From positions 1 to 64,000 of the forward strand of contig DASTYT010000115.1 of the NCBI GenBank assembly GCA_035764725.1: DNA of 64,000 nt, in the 5' to 3' direction. Source of the stretch: Candidatus Methylomirabilota bacterium (lineage in GTDB: Bacteria > Methylomirabilota > Methylomirabilia > Rokubacteriales > CSP1-6). The first letter of the stretch is position 1, and each line of letters starts with the position of its first letter. The notes under the pieces were generated by a model. That model worked only from the letters and a program-made list of their open reading frames with translations, searched no databases and was not told the origin of the DNA. Position numbers and translations under genes: made by a program. Below are positions 53,713 to 62,667 of this stretch, piece by piece.

Positions 53713-55329
53713 CTATTCGGACAGCCAGACGGTGTCGAGCTGCTGGTTGATGTAGTGGCTGGGCGTGATGGTCCACCCCCGCACCTTGGCGAGATGCGGC
53801 ACGATGCGCTGCCACTGGAAGGTGTGGATGTAGTGGACCTCCTCGTCGTACAGCCGCTTCTCGAATGCCCGCAGGAGCTTCCGCCGCTCCTCCGGATCCT
53901 GCGCCCGCGACTGCCGCGTATAGAGGTCGTCCATCACGGTGTCCTTGTGCTTGCTGAAGTTCACCGGCGACGTGGTGAGGAACCAGTGCAGATCCATGTC
54001 CGGCTCGACGATGGAGTTGCAGGGGGCGTTGGTGGACACCTGGAAGTCGCCGTTCTTCTGGTTCTGCAGCCACTGCGCGGTCTCGAGCACCTCCTGCTTC
54101 ACATTGACGCCGATCTGCCGCCACTGGTCGATGAGCCAGATCCCCACCGGCTCATACGGCTGGGGGACGGCGCGGTTCGTGAGCGTGAAGGTGAGGTTCT
54201 CCTGGCCTGCCTCCCTGAGGAGGCGCTTCGCCTCCGCGCGGGAGGCGTTGATCTCATGGCTGTAGCCGGCGAGCTTGGCCAGCTCCTCGGGCGGCGTCGC
54301 CCACGGCGTGCCGGGCACCTGGATGCCGGCGACTTCCTTCACGAGCGCGATCCGGGACAGGGCCTTCGACCCCTCGTAGCGGTCCAGGGCCAGGGTGAGG
54401 GCCCGGCGGACGCGCTTGTCGTCGAAGGGCTTCTTCTGCTGGTTCATCGCCACCTGGATCGAGCAGTTCCAGGGACTCTCCTGCACGGTGATCTTGGGAC
54501 CGAGCGCGGCCACGAGAGCGTCGCGGTCCGCGGGGGTGAAGCCGCGGAACTGGATCATGGCGCGCTCGCCCCGGATCGCTGCCACCTGCGCGGAGGCGCT
54601 GGGGATGAAGATGGCGCGGAAGCCGTCGAGGTAGGGCTTGCCCTTGTCCCAGTAGTCCGCGAACTTCTTCCCCGTCCAGTGCGAGCCCCGGACGTACTCG
54701 CCGAACACGAAGGGCCCGGTGCCCATGACGTTCTTCTCGTACCAGCGCGGGTCCGTGGCGAGGATGTCGGCCTTGTAGATCCAGTTCCACGGCGAGGCGA
54801 GCGTGGCGAGGAACGAGGCCTCGTACCACTTGAGCCGGAACACCACGGTGTCGGAGTTCGGCGCCTCCACCGCCTCCACCGGCCGGTACTGCTCCTTGCG
54901 GCTCGACACCACGCCCTGGGGCGGGAAGATGATGTGGTCGTACGAGGCCTTGATGTCCTTCGACGTGAGCACGCTGCCATCGTGGAACTTCACGCCCCGG
55001 CGGATCTTGAACGTCCACGTCCGCTTGTCGGCCGACGAGCTCCAGGACTCGGCGAGGTCGCCGATGAACTTGGTCCCGGTCTTGTCGGTGGGATCGACCC
55101 GCATCAGGAGGCTGTAGTGGGGGGCGCCGGGATGCAGCATCGCGAACGTCTCCTCGCGATGGGCGTCGAAGCTCGGGGGCTCCGCAGGCACGATGAAGAC
55201 GAGCTCGCCGCCGGCGCGCGGCTTGTCCTGCGCGGCGGCGGGGAGGACGCCGGCCAGCGCGACGGCGAGCGCGGCCACGCCCAGGGAGAGGGTGCGCAGC
55301 AGGAGAGCGCGCCGAGGGAATGGGGCCAT
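53713..55329 (-). CDS. oligopeptide/nickel-type ABC substrate-binding protein (SBP_bac_5)
   Basis: Periplasmic binding protein of 538 residues, cluster C. The signal peptide ends at LPAAAQDK and contains an Arg pair. Family blocks are LVFIVPAEPPSFDAH, KTWTFKIRRGVKFHDG-like sequence (RTWTFKIRRGVKFHDGSVLT), GTGPFVFGEY and KPFDDKRVRRALTLALDR. The ATG at 55329 follows GGAGGTCGGAC. No permease or ATPase genes adjoin it, so it is an orphan that must use distant partners or act as a sensor/scavenger. Confidence 0.93.
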   Translation of the reverse strand: MAPFPRRALLLRTLSLGVAALAVALAGVLPAAAQDKPRAGGELVFIVPAEPPSFDAHREETFAMLHPGAPHYSLLMRVDPTDKTGTKFIGDLAESWSSSADKRTWTFKIRRGVKFHDGSVLTSKDIKASYDHIIFPPQGVVSSRKEQYRPVEAVEAPNSDTVVFRLKWYEASFLATLASPWNWIYKADILATDPRWYEKNVMGTGPFVFGEYVRGSHWTGKKFADYWDKGKPYLDGFRAIFIPSASAQVAAIRGERAMIQFRGFTPADRDALVAALGPKITVQESPWNCSIQVAMNQQKKPFDDKRVRRALTLALDRYEGSKALSRIALVKEVAGIQVPGTPWATPPEELAKLAGYSHEINASRAEAKRLLREAGQENLTFTLTNRAVPQPYEPVGIWLIDQWRQIGVNVKQEVLETAQWLQNQKNGDFQVSTNAPCNSIVEPDMDLHWFLTTSPVNFSKHKDTVMDDLYTRQSRAQDPEERRKLLRAFEKRLYDEEVHYIHTFQWQRIVPHLAKVRGWTITPSHYINQQLDTVWLSE

Positions 55330-55408
55330 GTCCGACCTCCGTGTGGGGTGGAAGGTGTCGGTAACCATACCATGCCCGACGCGGAGAACGAGCGGGAGCG
55401 GGATCGCG

Positions 55409-55656
55409 CTACTTGACGATCACCACCGAGACGGAGGCCCGCTTGACCGCGCCGTCGGCCACGCTGCCCAGGAGCGCCCGCGCGGCCCGGCCGCCCGGGC
55501 CCCTGGCGCCGAGCACCAAAACGTCGGCGCGCGACCTCTTCACGGCGTCGAGCAGGCCCGCGAGCGTGGTGGCGCCAAGCGCGCGACGAACTCCACGGCG
55601 CGCCGGGCCGGGGTCGAGCCGTCGATGCCGAAAGCGATCCGGCGAGGTGTCTTCAT
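55409..55656 (-). pseudogene. universal stress protein remnant, internally deleted and frameshifted
   Basis: The minus strand begins with a good USP start (MKTPRRIAFGIDGSTPARRAVEF). It then jumps frame to the C-terminal USP end (ADVLVLGARGPGGRAARALLGSVADGAVKRASVSVVIVK). About half of the normal 140-residue domain is missing and the length (248 nt) is not a multiple of three. The start overlaps the stop of the upstream CBS gene (ATGA), so it was once part of that operon. Confidence 0.8.
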
Positions 55657-56150
55657 CGCCACCGGCCCTCTAGCGCATCCGGCACTGGCCCCCTCCCCCA
55701 CGGAAGGGCGACGATGATGTCCGCGCACGCCGCCCCCACGTCGCCTCGAACGATCGTGCGGAGCATATCTGTCTCGGTGATTATACCGACGAGTCGCCCC
55801 TCCTCGATCACCGGGAGCGATCCGACACGCCTCGTCATCATGAGCTGTGCCGCCTCGCCGAGTGACTGGTCCGGCCGCACGGTCATCACGTCGGTGACCA
55901 TGACGTCGGACACGCGCATCGCCCCGAGCAGCGTGTCGACGGGTGTCATGCCGAGCACCGGGAATACCGCGGGCGAGAAGAGGTGGTGGCGCAGATCGCG
56001 GTCGGTCAGGATGCCGACGAGCCGATCGGCTGCGGCGACCACCGGAAGATGGTGGATCCGGCCCATGTGCATACGCTGCACCGCCTCGAAACAGGTTCCC
56101 GTAGGCGCGATCGTCGTCAGCTTCCTGCTCATGACATCGCGGACCAGCAT
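55653..56150 (-). CDS. CBS-pair domain protein
   Basis: Cytoplasmic protein of 165 residues made of two CBS motifs forming one Bateman module (VRDVMSRKLTTIAPTG and VSDVMVTDVMTVRPDQSLGEAAQLMM). Such modules bind adenine nucleotides and often sense energy state; the mycobacterial dormancy protein Hrp1 is of this kind. The ATG at 56150 has GGAGG upstream. Two CGTTGCAACG sites lie 50-74 bp upstream. It is followed by a broken universal stress protein gene. Confidence 0.92.
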   Translation of the reverse strand: MLVRDVMSRKLTTIAPTGTCFEAVQRMHMGRIHHLPVVAAADRLVGILTDRDLRHHLFSPAVFPVLGMTPVDTLLGAMRVSDVMVTDVMTVRPDQSLGEAAQLMMTRRVGSLPVIEEGRLVGIITETDMLRTIVRGDVGAACADIIVALPWGRGPVPDALEGRWR

Positions 56151-56199
56151 GGCGGCCTCCCCCCCCCGGCGCGCGTCTGCGCACCGTCTCGCTGACATG

Positions 56200-56224
56200 C
56201 GTTGCAACGATATGCGTTGCAACG
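56200..56224. promoter_or_regulatory. tandem CGTTGCAACG palindromes between cbs and crp genes
   Basis: Two identical 10-bp palindromes (56200-56209 and 56215-56224) inside a 13-bp direct repeat ATGCGTTGCAACG, 15 bp apart centre to centre. They stand between the divergent CBS gene and Crp/Fnr gene. A related GTTGCAA lies at 60054, just upstream of the universal stress protein start at 60042. Confidence 0.6.
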
Positions 56225-56346
56225 CGGGTGCCACCGCATCACCGAGACATTCCGGGCAGTTGCGCGAGTCGATCGTCGGGCGTTGGGGCGCGGCCGCCTC
56301 GGGTGGGGCACCGAAGTCGCGCGAACGCCGTGCTATCCTCCCGCCG

Positions 56347-57048
<702 letters not shown>

Positions 57049-57063
57049 GGCGCGGCCGCGCGG

Positions 57064-57440
57064 TCAGTCTTCTGGGACTGAGCGTCCCAGGTGGGTGCGC
57101 ACGGAGGCAAGCAGCGCGGCGGCGAGGAAGGGCTTGGCGAAGAAGGCCGTCGCTCCCGCCGCCAGCGCGGCCCGCCGCCGCTCCTCGGAAGCGTAGCCCG
57201 TCACGACGATGACCGGCAAGGGGCGCGGCCCCGCGCGGGCCGCGCGAACGATGTCCAGCCCCTCGCCGTCCGCAAGGCGCAGATCCGAGATGATCAGGGA
57301 CGGGACTCGTGAGCGACCGCGTCGAGCGCGGCGGCACGCGAGGACACCGCCGTGACCTCGTACCGCTGGCGGCGGAGGAGGCGCTCGTAGGTCGCGAGAA
57401 AGTCCACCTCGTCGTCGACCACGAGCACCCGCACCGTCAT
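57064..57440 (-). pseudogene. response regulator receiver gene with a single frameshift
   Basis: The first frame reads MTVRVLVVDDEVDFLATYE to AHESRP and then stops (TGA 57294). The other frame continues with SLIISDLRLADGEG (phosphoacceptor Asp), VIVVTGYASEE (Thr), AFFAKPF (Lys) and ends at 57064. All receiver residues are intact; one base is missing near 57300. It is either a recent mutation or a sequencing error. It lies between CBS and Crp genes. Confidence 0.8.
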
Positions 57441-57462
57441 GGCCGAGGCCGTCGGCGGTCCC

Positions 57463-57897
57463 TCAGGGGCGCCCCGCCGTCCCGACGGGAGCTTCCATCT
57501 TGATGAATGCGCGCAGGAGGTCCGTCTCGGTGACGATCCCCACCAGGCGACCGGCATCCTCCACCGGCAGCGCGCCGATCCGGCGGTCCACCATCAGCTG
57601 GGCGGCGTCCCGCGCCGGCCGCGTGGGACCCACCGAGATCACGGTCTCGGTCATGACGTCGCCGACGGTGAGCTTGGCCAGGAGGTGATTGATCTCCCAT
57701 ACCGACAGGCTGGTGGCCTGCGACGGCAGGTTCAGGCGGATGTCACGGTCGGTGACGATTCCGACCAGGCGGCCGTCGAGCGTGGTGACCGGCAGGTGAC
57801 GGATCCGCTCCTTCAGCATCAGATTGCGGGCTTCGAAGATGGGCATCGACGGCAGCGCGGTGATCACCGCGCTCGTCATCAGATCTCGGACGATCAT
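57463..57897 (-). CDS. CBS-pair domain protein, second copy
   Basis: Bateman-module protein of 144 residues with two CBS motifs (VRDLMTSAVITALPSMPI and VGDVMTETVISVGPTR). It is related to the copy at 55653 but diverged. Binding of AMP/ATP-type ligands is expected. It sits between a Met-rich exported protein and a receiver gene in a minus-strand stress cluster. Confidence 0.92.
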   Translation of the reverse strand: MIVRDLMTSAVITALPSMPIFEARNLMLKERIRHLPVTTLDGRLVGIVTDRDIRLNLPSQATSLSVWEINHLLAKLTVGDVMTETVISVGPTRPARDAAQLMVDRRIGALPVEDAGRLVGIVTETDLLRAFIKMEAPVGTAGRP

Positions 57898-57924
57898 GGC
57901 CGCTCGCTCCTTTCCAGGCTCGCC

Positions 57925-58254
57925 TCAGGGCTTGGGCGGCGTCGAGGGCGTCGAGCCCATCGGGCAGTGCTGCATCATCTCGCGGCGGTGCTGCTCCATC
58001 ATCCCGTGCATCTGCCCCATCTGGCTCATCACGTGGCCCATCTGGCCGTGCATGGCGCCCATCCCCTGCATGTGGCCCTGCATCTCCCGCATCTGTCCCT
58101 GCATGTCGGTCATCATCTTCATCATCCGGCTCATACGCTGTTCGTCGATGGTCGGCCCCATCTCCGCACCCGCGACGGGAGGGGATCCGAAGCCGAGCCC
58201 AAGCCCCAAGGCCAGCAGTCCGGTGGCGAGGACGCGCGACCTCCCGGGTGTCAT
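57925..58254 (-). CDS. Met/His-rich exported small protein
   Basis: Protein of 109 residues with a signal peptide (LATGLLALGLGLGFGSPPVAGA). The mature part is dominated by Met, His and Gln in repeated patterns (RMMKMMTDMQGQMREMQ, HMQGMGAMHGQMGHVM), predicted as one long amphipathic helix. Met/His-rich periplasmic peptides of this type often bind Cu(I) or Ag(I). No known family recognised. It starts 3 bp before the stop of the upstream USP gene on the same strand. Confidence 0.75.
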   Translation of the reverse strand: MTPGRSRVLATGLLALGLGLGFGSPPVAGAEMGPTIDEQRMSRMMKMMTDMQGQMREMQGHMQGMGAMHGQMGHVMSQMGQMHGMMEQHRREMMQHCPMGSTPSTPPKP

Positions 58255-58257
58255 GGC

Positions 58258-58709
58258 TCAGCCCCCTCGTACGGTCATCACCGGGCACGGCGCGGTGGCG
58301 AGCACCCGGCTCGCCACGCTGCCCAGGAAGAACCGGGCGAAGCCGGTGCGGCCGTGCGTGCCCATCACCAGGAGATCGGCACGCTTGCGCCGGGCCACCT
58401 GGTTGATAGATTCATGCGGCAGCCCCTCGAGCAGGAGTCCCCGGGCACGCGCCCCGGCGCGCCGCGCCTTCGCAACCAGCTTCTCGAGCTGCTTCTTGCA
58501 CTGGGCGCGCGCGGACGCCTCCAGATCCGCGAACACCGACGGCCTCATGTAGGCGCCTGGCCCAGGGGCGGCACGCCCGGCATAAAGACATGGACGAGCA
58601 GAAGCTCCGCCCCGTTCGCCCTCGCCATGTCCACCGCGCTGGTGAAGGCCGGCGTGGACGCCCGTGAGAAGTCGCTCGGATGCACGATGCGGCGAATGCG
58701 CTTCATCAT
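58258..58709 (-). pseudogene. universal stress protein gene with one frameshift
   Basis: N-terminal frame: MKRIRRIVHPSDFSRASTPAF to LLLVHVFMPGVPPLG. C-terminal frame: PGAYMRPSVFADLEASARAQ to the ATP-binding motif MGTHGRTGFARFFLGSVASRV. The two join perfectly if one G is restored to the GGG run near 58562. Full domain length (about 150 residues). GGGAGGGG precedes the start. The break is in a homopolymer, so an assembly error is possible. Confidence 0.82.
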
Positions 58710-58730
58710 CCCCTCCCTTGTCGTTCCGTC

Positions 58731-59561
58731 TCAGTCGAGGACGCGAACGTCCTCGGTGAGCACCATGTGCCGGTCCCCGGCCGCGGTGCGCACGATCAAG
58801 CGGCCGCCGTCGTCGATGCCGAGCGCACGGCCCTCGATCGATCCGCCGGCGCCGCGAAGCTCGACCCGCCGGCCCGTCAGGATGTCGCGGTCTTGCCAGG
58901 CTCGCACGAGCGGTCGCGCTCCCGCGAGGCGGTAGCGCCGCCACCATCGGTCGAGATGGTTGAGGAACGAAGCCGCGAACCGGCTTCGGTCGATCGGCCG
59001 CCCCAGTGCCGCCGCCACGGAGGTGGCAAAGGCCGCCTCCGGGCCGAGGGCCTCGCGCAGCCTGGCCAGATCGACGTTGAGGTTCACGCCCACGCCGATC
59101 ACGGCGCAGTCGGGCACCAGCTCGCGCGGTACCCATTCGAGCAGCGCGCCCGCGACCTTCTGGCGGTCCAGGAGCACGTCGTTGGGCCACTTGATCGCGG
59201 GCGCCAGCCCCAGATCCTTGATGGCATCACTGGTCGCCAGCGAGCCGATGAAGGACACCGGGCCCATGTCCTCGAGCCGCAGCTCACCCTCCAGCAGGAC
59301 GGAGGCGTAGAAGTTCACGTTCGGCGGCGAGAACCACGGACGCCCCAGGCGGCCGCGCCCCCTCCGCTGCGATTCCGCCAGCACCACCGTACCATCGGAG
59401 GCGCCCAGACGGGCGAGGTCCCGGAGCATCGCGTTCGTGGACTCCACCTCGTCGAAGATGTGGATGTGCTGCCCGACGATCCGGGCGTCGAGATCCCGGT
59501 GGATCACCTGCATCGAGAAGCGCTCGGTCAGCGGCATCTGGCTACGGCTCACGCTAGTCAT
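58731..59561 (-). CDS. birA: biotin-[acetyl-CoA-carboxylase] ligase
   Basis: Biotin protein ligase of 276 residues without the DNA-binding domain of bifunctional BirA. Catalytic motif GRGRLGRPW, then KWPNDVLL, and the C-terminal SH3-like domain (ALGIDDGGRLIVRTAAGDRH). It attaches biotin to carboxyl carrier proteins via biotinyl-AMP. It overlaps the end of the upstream USP gene by 8 bp. A housekeeping enzyme in a stress cluster is unexpected. Confidence 0.95.
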   Translation of the reverse strand: MTSVSRSQMPLTERFSMQVIHRDLDARIVGQHIHIFDEVESTNAMLRDLARLGASDGTVVLAESQRRGRGRLGRPWFSPPNVNFYASVLLEGELRLEDMGPVSFIGSLATSDAIKDLGLAPAIKWPNDVLLDRQKVAGALLEWVPRELVPDCAVIGVGVNLNVDLARLREALGPEAAFATSVAAALGRPIDRSRFAASFLNHLDRWWRRYRLAGARPLVRAWQDRDILTGRRVELRGAGGSIEGRALGIDDGGRLIVRTAAGDRHMVLTEDVRVLD

Positions 59562-60042
59562 GTGGCTTCTCCCGGGCAGGACGCGCCGCTCCCCGACCGG
59601 GCACGGTCTCGAGCGGCGCTTCGGGCGCGCGGAGCAAGAGAATGGGCGTCACCGTGCCCCGTAGCACGGACTCGGCGACGCTGCCGAGGATCAACCGATC
59701 CAGGCCGCTGCGGCCGTGCGTGCTCATCACGATGAGGTCCGCGCTCCGCCGGTGGGCGGCTTCGACAATGCCGGCCGCCGCCGGCCCGTACCAGACGCTC
59801 GGCTCTGCGTGCAGCCCGTCCCGCCCGAGGCGATCGGCCACCCGCGCGAGATAGCCTTCGGCCTCGCGCACTACGTCGACCTGGGCCTCCACGAGGTCTG
59901 TACCCGAGAAGACGGGGGCCTCCGCCGTGCGAACCAGGAGCAGCGTCGCGCCCAACGGACGGGCGAGCTCCACCGCCGGGCCGAGCGCGGCCTCGGCGAG
60001 CGCGGAGCCATCGAGCGGAACGAGGATTCGGTTGAGCTTCAT
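59554..60042 (-). CDS. universal stress protein
   Basis: Intact UspA-family protein of 162 residues. It starts MKLNRILVPLDGSALAEAAL and carries the ATP-binding G-2X-G-9X-G-S motif, STHGRSGLDRLILGSVAESVL. The C-terminal tail is Pro/Arg-rich. First gene of a minus-strand run (usp-birA-usp-Met-rich-cbs-receiver). A GTTGCAA element lies 12 bp upstream. Confidence 0.95.
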   Translation of the reverse strand: MKLNRILVPLDGSALAEAALGPAVELARPLGATLLLVRTAEAPVFSGTDLVEAQVDVVREAEGYLARVADRLGRDGLHAEPSVWYGPAAAGIVEAAHRRSADLIVMSTHGRSGLDRLILGSVAESVLRGTVTPILLLRAPEAPLETVPGRGAARPAREKPHD

Positions 60043-60239
60043 GACGACACGGGGTTGCAAGCCCGACGCCACCGAATGACGTCAACGAATCCGACGCATT
60101 GGAGCGCGGCGGCCGGGCCGTCATTTGGGGAGGACGAGCCTCACTGGGGCAACGCCACCCCAGCCGCTCGGCTATTTCAGGTCGTACTCGCTGATGGTCC
60201 AGTCGCGTGATCGTCGCGCTGTCCGCGACGGAAGCTCGT

Positions 60240-60257
60240 GTATGACTCACGTCATAC
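60240..60257. promoter_or_regulatory. Crp/Fnr-type palindrome upstream of the ScdA_N-DUF2249 gene
   Basis: GTATGACTCACGTCATAC: two perfect 7-bp arms with a 4-bp spacer, the geometry of Crp/Fnr-family sites (TGAC-N4-GTCA core). It lies 48 bp before the start at 60306, a suitable activator position. The Crp/Fnr protein at 56347 is an obvious candidate. Confidence 0.6.
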
Positions 60258-60305
60258 CCCATCCCTCGACGGGCGCGGTACCGTCTGAGCAAGGAGGACA
60301 CGAGC

Positions 60306-60731
60306 ATGAGTCAGGACACGAGCGGACGCAGGATCGACGCGGGACGGACCGTCGAGGCCATCGCGCGCGAGCATCCGGGCGCGCGGGAGGCGATGGCCCG
60401 CCTCGGGATCAACCACTGCTGCGGGGCGCATCTCACGCTGACCGAGGCGGCGGCCGCCGCCGGCGTCTCCCTCGAGACCCTGGTCGACACGCTGACGCGG
60501 GCGTCGCGATCGATTCGCTTGGACGTGCGCGGGCTCGAGCCACCGCAGCCGATGGTCCGGGTGCTCCAGGAGGCGGAGCGCCTCGAGCGCGGCGCCGAGC
60601 TCGAGGTCCACCACGACCGGCGCCCCACGTTCCTCTATCCCCAGCTCGATGATCGCGGCTTCGTGCACGAGACGGACGAGCCGGAGCCTGGGCTGGTGCG
60701 GATCCGCATCCGCCGCCGAGCGGCCCCGTGA
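60306..60731 (+). CDS. ScdA_N (DUF542)-DUF2249 fusion protein
   Basis: Protein of 141 residues joining two small domains. Residues about 10-65 match the ScdA/RIC N-terminal domain (AREHPGAREAMARLGINHCCGAHLTLTEAA, with the conserved CC). Residues about 72-135 match DUF2249, a TusA-like fold (IRLDVRGLEPPQPMVRVLQEAERL, FLYPQLDDRGF). RIC proteins repair iron-sulfur clusters damaged by NO or oxidants. The GAGGACACGAGC leader has a modest Shine-Dalgarno. It is coupled by GTGA to the haem-copper-like gene. Confidence 0.88.
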   Translation: MSQDTSGRRIDAGRTVEAIAREHPGAREAMARLGINHCCGAHLTLTEAAAAAGVSLETLVDTLTRASRSIRLDVRGLEPPQPMVRVLQEAERLERGAELEVHHDRRPTFLYPQLDDRGFVHETDEPEPGLVRIRIRRRAAP

Positions 60732-62044
60732 GCTTGCCGCTTCACCGTCCGCCGAGCGACCATGCCGCGGCGGCCCTCGCCCTCCGCTATCTGGCGACGG
60801 CGGCCGCGGCGTACGTGCTCGCCACGCTCGGCGTGGTGTGGCTCGCGCCGGAGCTGTCCGGTCACTACTATCAGCCGCGCCTCTTCGCGCTGACCCACCT
60901 GGTCACACTCGGCTGGATCACGCTCGCCATCATGGGCGCCGGCTATCAGATCGTCCCCGTCGCGCTGGGACGTCCCCTGTGGAGCGAGCGGCTGGCGCGC
61001 TGGCAATTCTGGATCCTCGCCACCGGTATCGCGGGCATGGTCAGCCACTTCTATCTCGGCACGTGGCCCGGGCTCGCCGCGGCGGCGGCGCTGGTCGGGA
61101 GCGGGGTCGCGCTGCACGTCTTCAACGTGGCGATGACGCTGCGCGGGTTCCGCGACTCCACGTTCACCGCGCGGGCGGTGCGGCTGGGACATGCGGGGCT
61201 CGCGCTCACGGCGCTCTTCGGGCTCACCCTGAGCATCAATCGTCTCTGGCCAGTGCTCCCGAGCGACGCGCTCGCCACACTCCACGCTCACGTGCATCTC
61301 GCGCTGCTCGGCTGGGTGGCGCCGATGGTGTTCGGCGTGGCGGCGCGCATCTACCCCATGTTCCTCGTCGCCCCCGAGCCGGCGCCCTGGCTCGGGCGCG
61401 TGCAGCTCTGGGGACTGGGTCTGGGGTTGCCGATGCTGATCGCCGGGCTCATCGCGGCGCCGGCCCTCACGGCACCCGGCGCGCTCGCGGTGAGCGCCGC
61501 CGCGGCCGCGCACGGCCTCGCCGTGCTCACGATAACCCGCGCATCCCGGCGGCCGGGGCTTGACTGGGGGTTGCGGCTCGCGCTCACCGGCAGCGCGGCC
61601 CTCCTCCTATTGATCGCGGGAGGGCTCGGCTTCGCCCTCGGGCTTCTATCGGGTCCGCACGCCGCCCTCGCCTACGGCGCGCTGGCGCTCGGCGGATGGA
61701 GCTCGCTCACCATCGCGGGCGTCATGCTGAAGATCGTGCCGGTGCTCGTCTGGCACCGCGTCTACGGCCCCCGAGTCGGACGCGCCCCCGTGCCATCGGT
61801 GGCCCAGCTCACGGCGCCGCGCCTCGAGGCCCTGGCCTACGCGCTGCTCACGGCGGGCATGCTCCTGCTCGCGGTGACGCTCGCCGTGGGCGACGCGACA
61901 TGGATACGCCGAGCGGGCATACTGCTCGCGCTGGGCGGACTCGCCTTCGCGGCCACGCTCACGTATGCCTTCCGGCACCTCGCCATTGTCACGTCCGCCC
62001 CGCCGGTCAACGCGGAGGCACCCCTGCCCGGCGGCCGCGGCTGA
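60728..62044 (+). CDS. haem-copper oxidase subunit I-like/NnrS-like membrane protein
   Basis: Polytopic membrane protein of 438 residues with about 12 TM helices. Conserved His-containing helices include FALTHLVTLGWITLAIMGAG and LHAHVHLALLGWVAPMVFG, resembling NorB/cbb3 subunit I and NnrS-type proteins. A full set of copper-site histidines is not evident, so catalysis of O2 or NO reduction is not assured. GTG start overlapping the ScdA_N-DUF2249 stop. Context (di-iron repair protein, Crp/Fnr site) points to NO or low-oxygen stress. Confidence 0.8.
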   Translation: MSLPLHRPPSDHAAAALALRYLATAAAAYVLATLGVVWLAPELSGHYYQPRLFALTHLVTLGWITLAIMGAGYQIVPVALGRPLWSERLARWQFWILATGIAGMVSHFYLGTWPGLAAAAALVGSGVALHVFNVAMTLRGFRDSTFTARAVRLGHAGLALTALFGLTLSINRLWPVLPSDALATLHAHVHLALLGWVAPMVFGVAARIYPMFLVAPEPAPWLGRVQLWGLGLGLPMLIAGLIAAPALTAPGALAVSAAAAAHGLAVLTITRASRRPGLDWGLRLALTGSAALLLLIAGGLGFALGLLSGPHAALAYGALALGGWSSLTIAGVMLKIVPVLVWHRVYGPRVGRAPVPSVAQLTAPRLEALAYALLTAGMLLLAVTLAVGDATWIRRAGILLALGGLAFAATLTYAFRHLAIVTSAPPVNAEAPLPGGRG

Positions 62045-62070
62045 CGCGGCCGCGCGGGTGGGGCGCCGAA

Positions 62071-62448
62071 TCAGCCGCGCCCCTTCTTGCGATCGGCGCG
62101 CCGCTCGAGCTCCCAGCGGCGGCGATCTCGATCGTGCAGAATGTCCTCTGTCGGTATCACGGGAGCGCTCGAGCCCTGCTCCACACCGAGAGCTCGGCCG
62201 ATCTCGTCCACCACGCTCTGATCCGGCGTGGCGACGCTCCCACCCACCGTTTCCTCTCCACTGCTTTCCGCCGCTAGCCAGTCGGCGTCTACATCACCTC
62301 CAGAGAGAGTCGGCGCGGTCTCGGGATGCGACAATCGCGTGGCTAACGACGGCGTCAAGACGTCCTCCGAACCTTCCAGAGCGAGGCGGCGACGGCTCCG
62401 GGGCCGCTGCTTCTTCGCAGTAATCCGCTTGCGTTTGGGCTTCTTCAT
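62071..62448 (-). CDS. DUF6335 family protein
   Basis: Small soluble protein of 125 residues. A Lys/Arg-rich N-terminus (KKPKRKRITAKKQRPRSRRR) precedes the conserved block TLSGGDVDADWLAAESSGEE, then VGGSVATPDQSVVDEIGRALG and a final RDRRRWELERRADRKKGRG. I recognise the order GGDVDA-W ... GGS-TPDQ-VD-IG-A-G as DUF6335, known mainly from cyanobacteria and soil bacteria, function unknown. GGAGGGG precedes the ATG. Confidence 0.8.
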   Translation of the reverse strand: MKKPKRKRITAKKQRPRSRRRLALEGSEDVLTPSLATRLSHPETAPTLSGGDVDADWLAAESSGEETVGGSVATPDQSVVDEIGRALGVEQGSSAPVIPTEDILHDRDRRRWELERRADRKKGRG

Positions 62449-62475
62449 TGGCCCCTCCTCCGGCTCCTCCCCGCG

Positions 62476-62562
62476 CTAGTCGGACTTGATGGGAATGATG
62501 TTCCCCGTAGCCCCCGCCGCCTTCGGCAGCGTCACAGTCAGCAGGCCGTTGCGCCGTGCTAC
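62476..62562 (-). pseudogene. Hsp20/alpha-crystallin C-terminal remnant
   Basis: The minus strand encodes VARRNGLLTVTLPKAAGATGN followed by IIPIKSD and a stop. The NGLLTVTLPK strand and IPI tail motif are diagnostic of the end of Hsp20 small heat-shock proteins. No start and no crystallin core precede it; only about 28 codons survive between DUF6335 and a universal stress protein gene. Confidence 0.78.
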
Positions 62563-62667
62563 GGACTTCCTCGTTCCTCCTGCATCGCGTGTGCCACGAA
62601 CTCGCGGGAGCCATCGGTCTTCTGAGAGGCGAGCCCCCCGCGACCCCGAATCGCCAGCGCGGTTTCT

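Noticed and set aside
59900..60130. TGACGTCA at about 60079 as a second Crp/Fnr site
   Set aside because: The half-sites have no spacer, unlike Crp/Fnr geometry, and an 8-bp palindrome is expected by chance.
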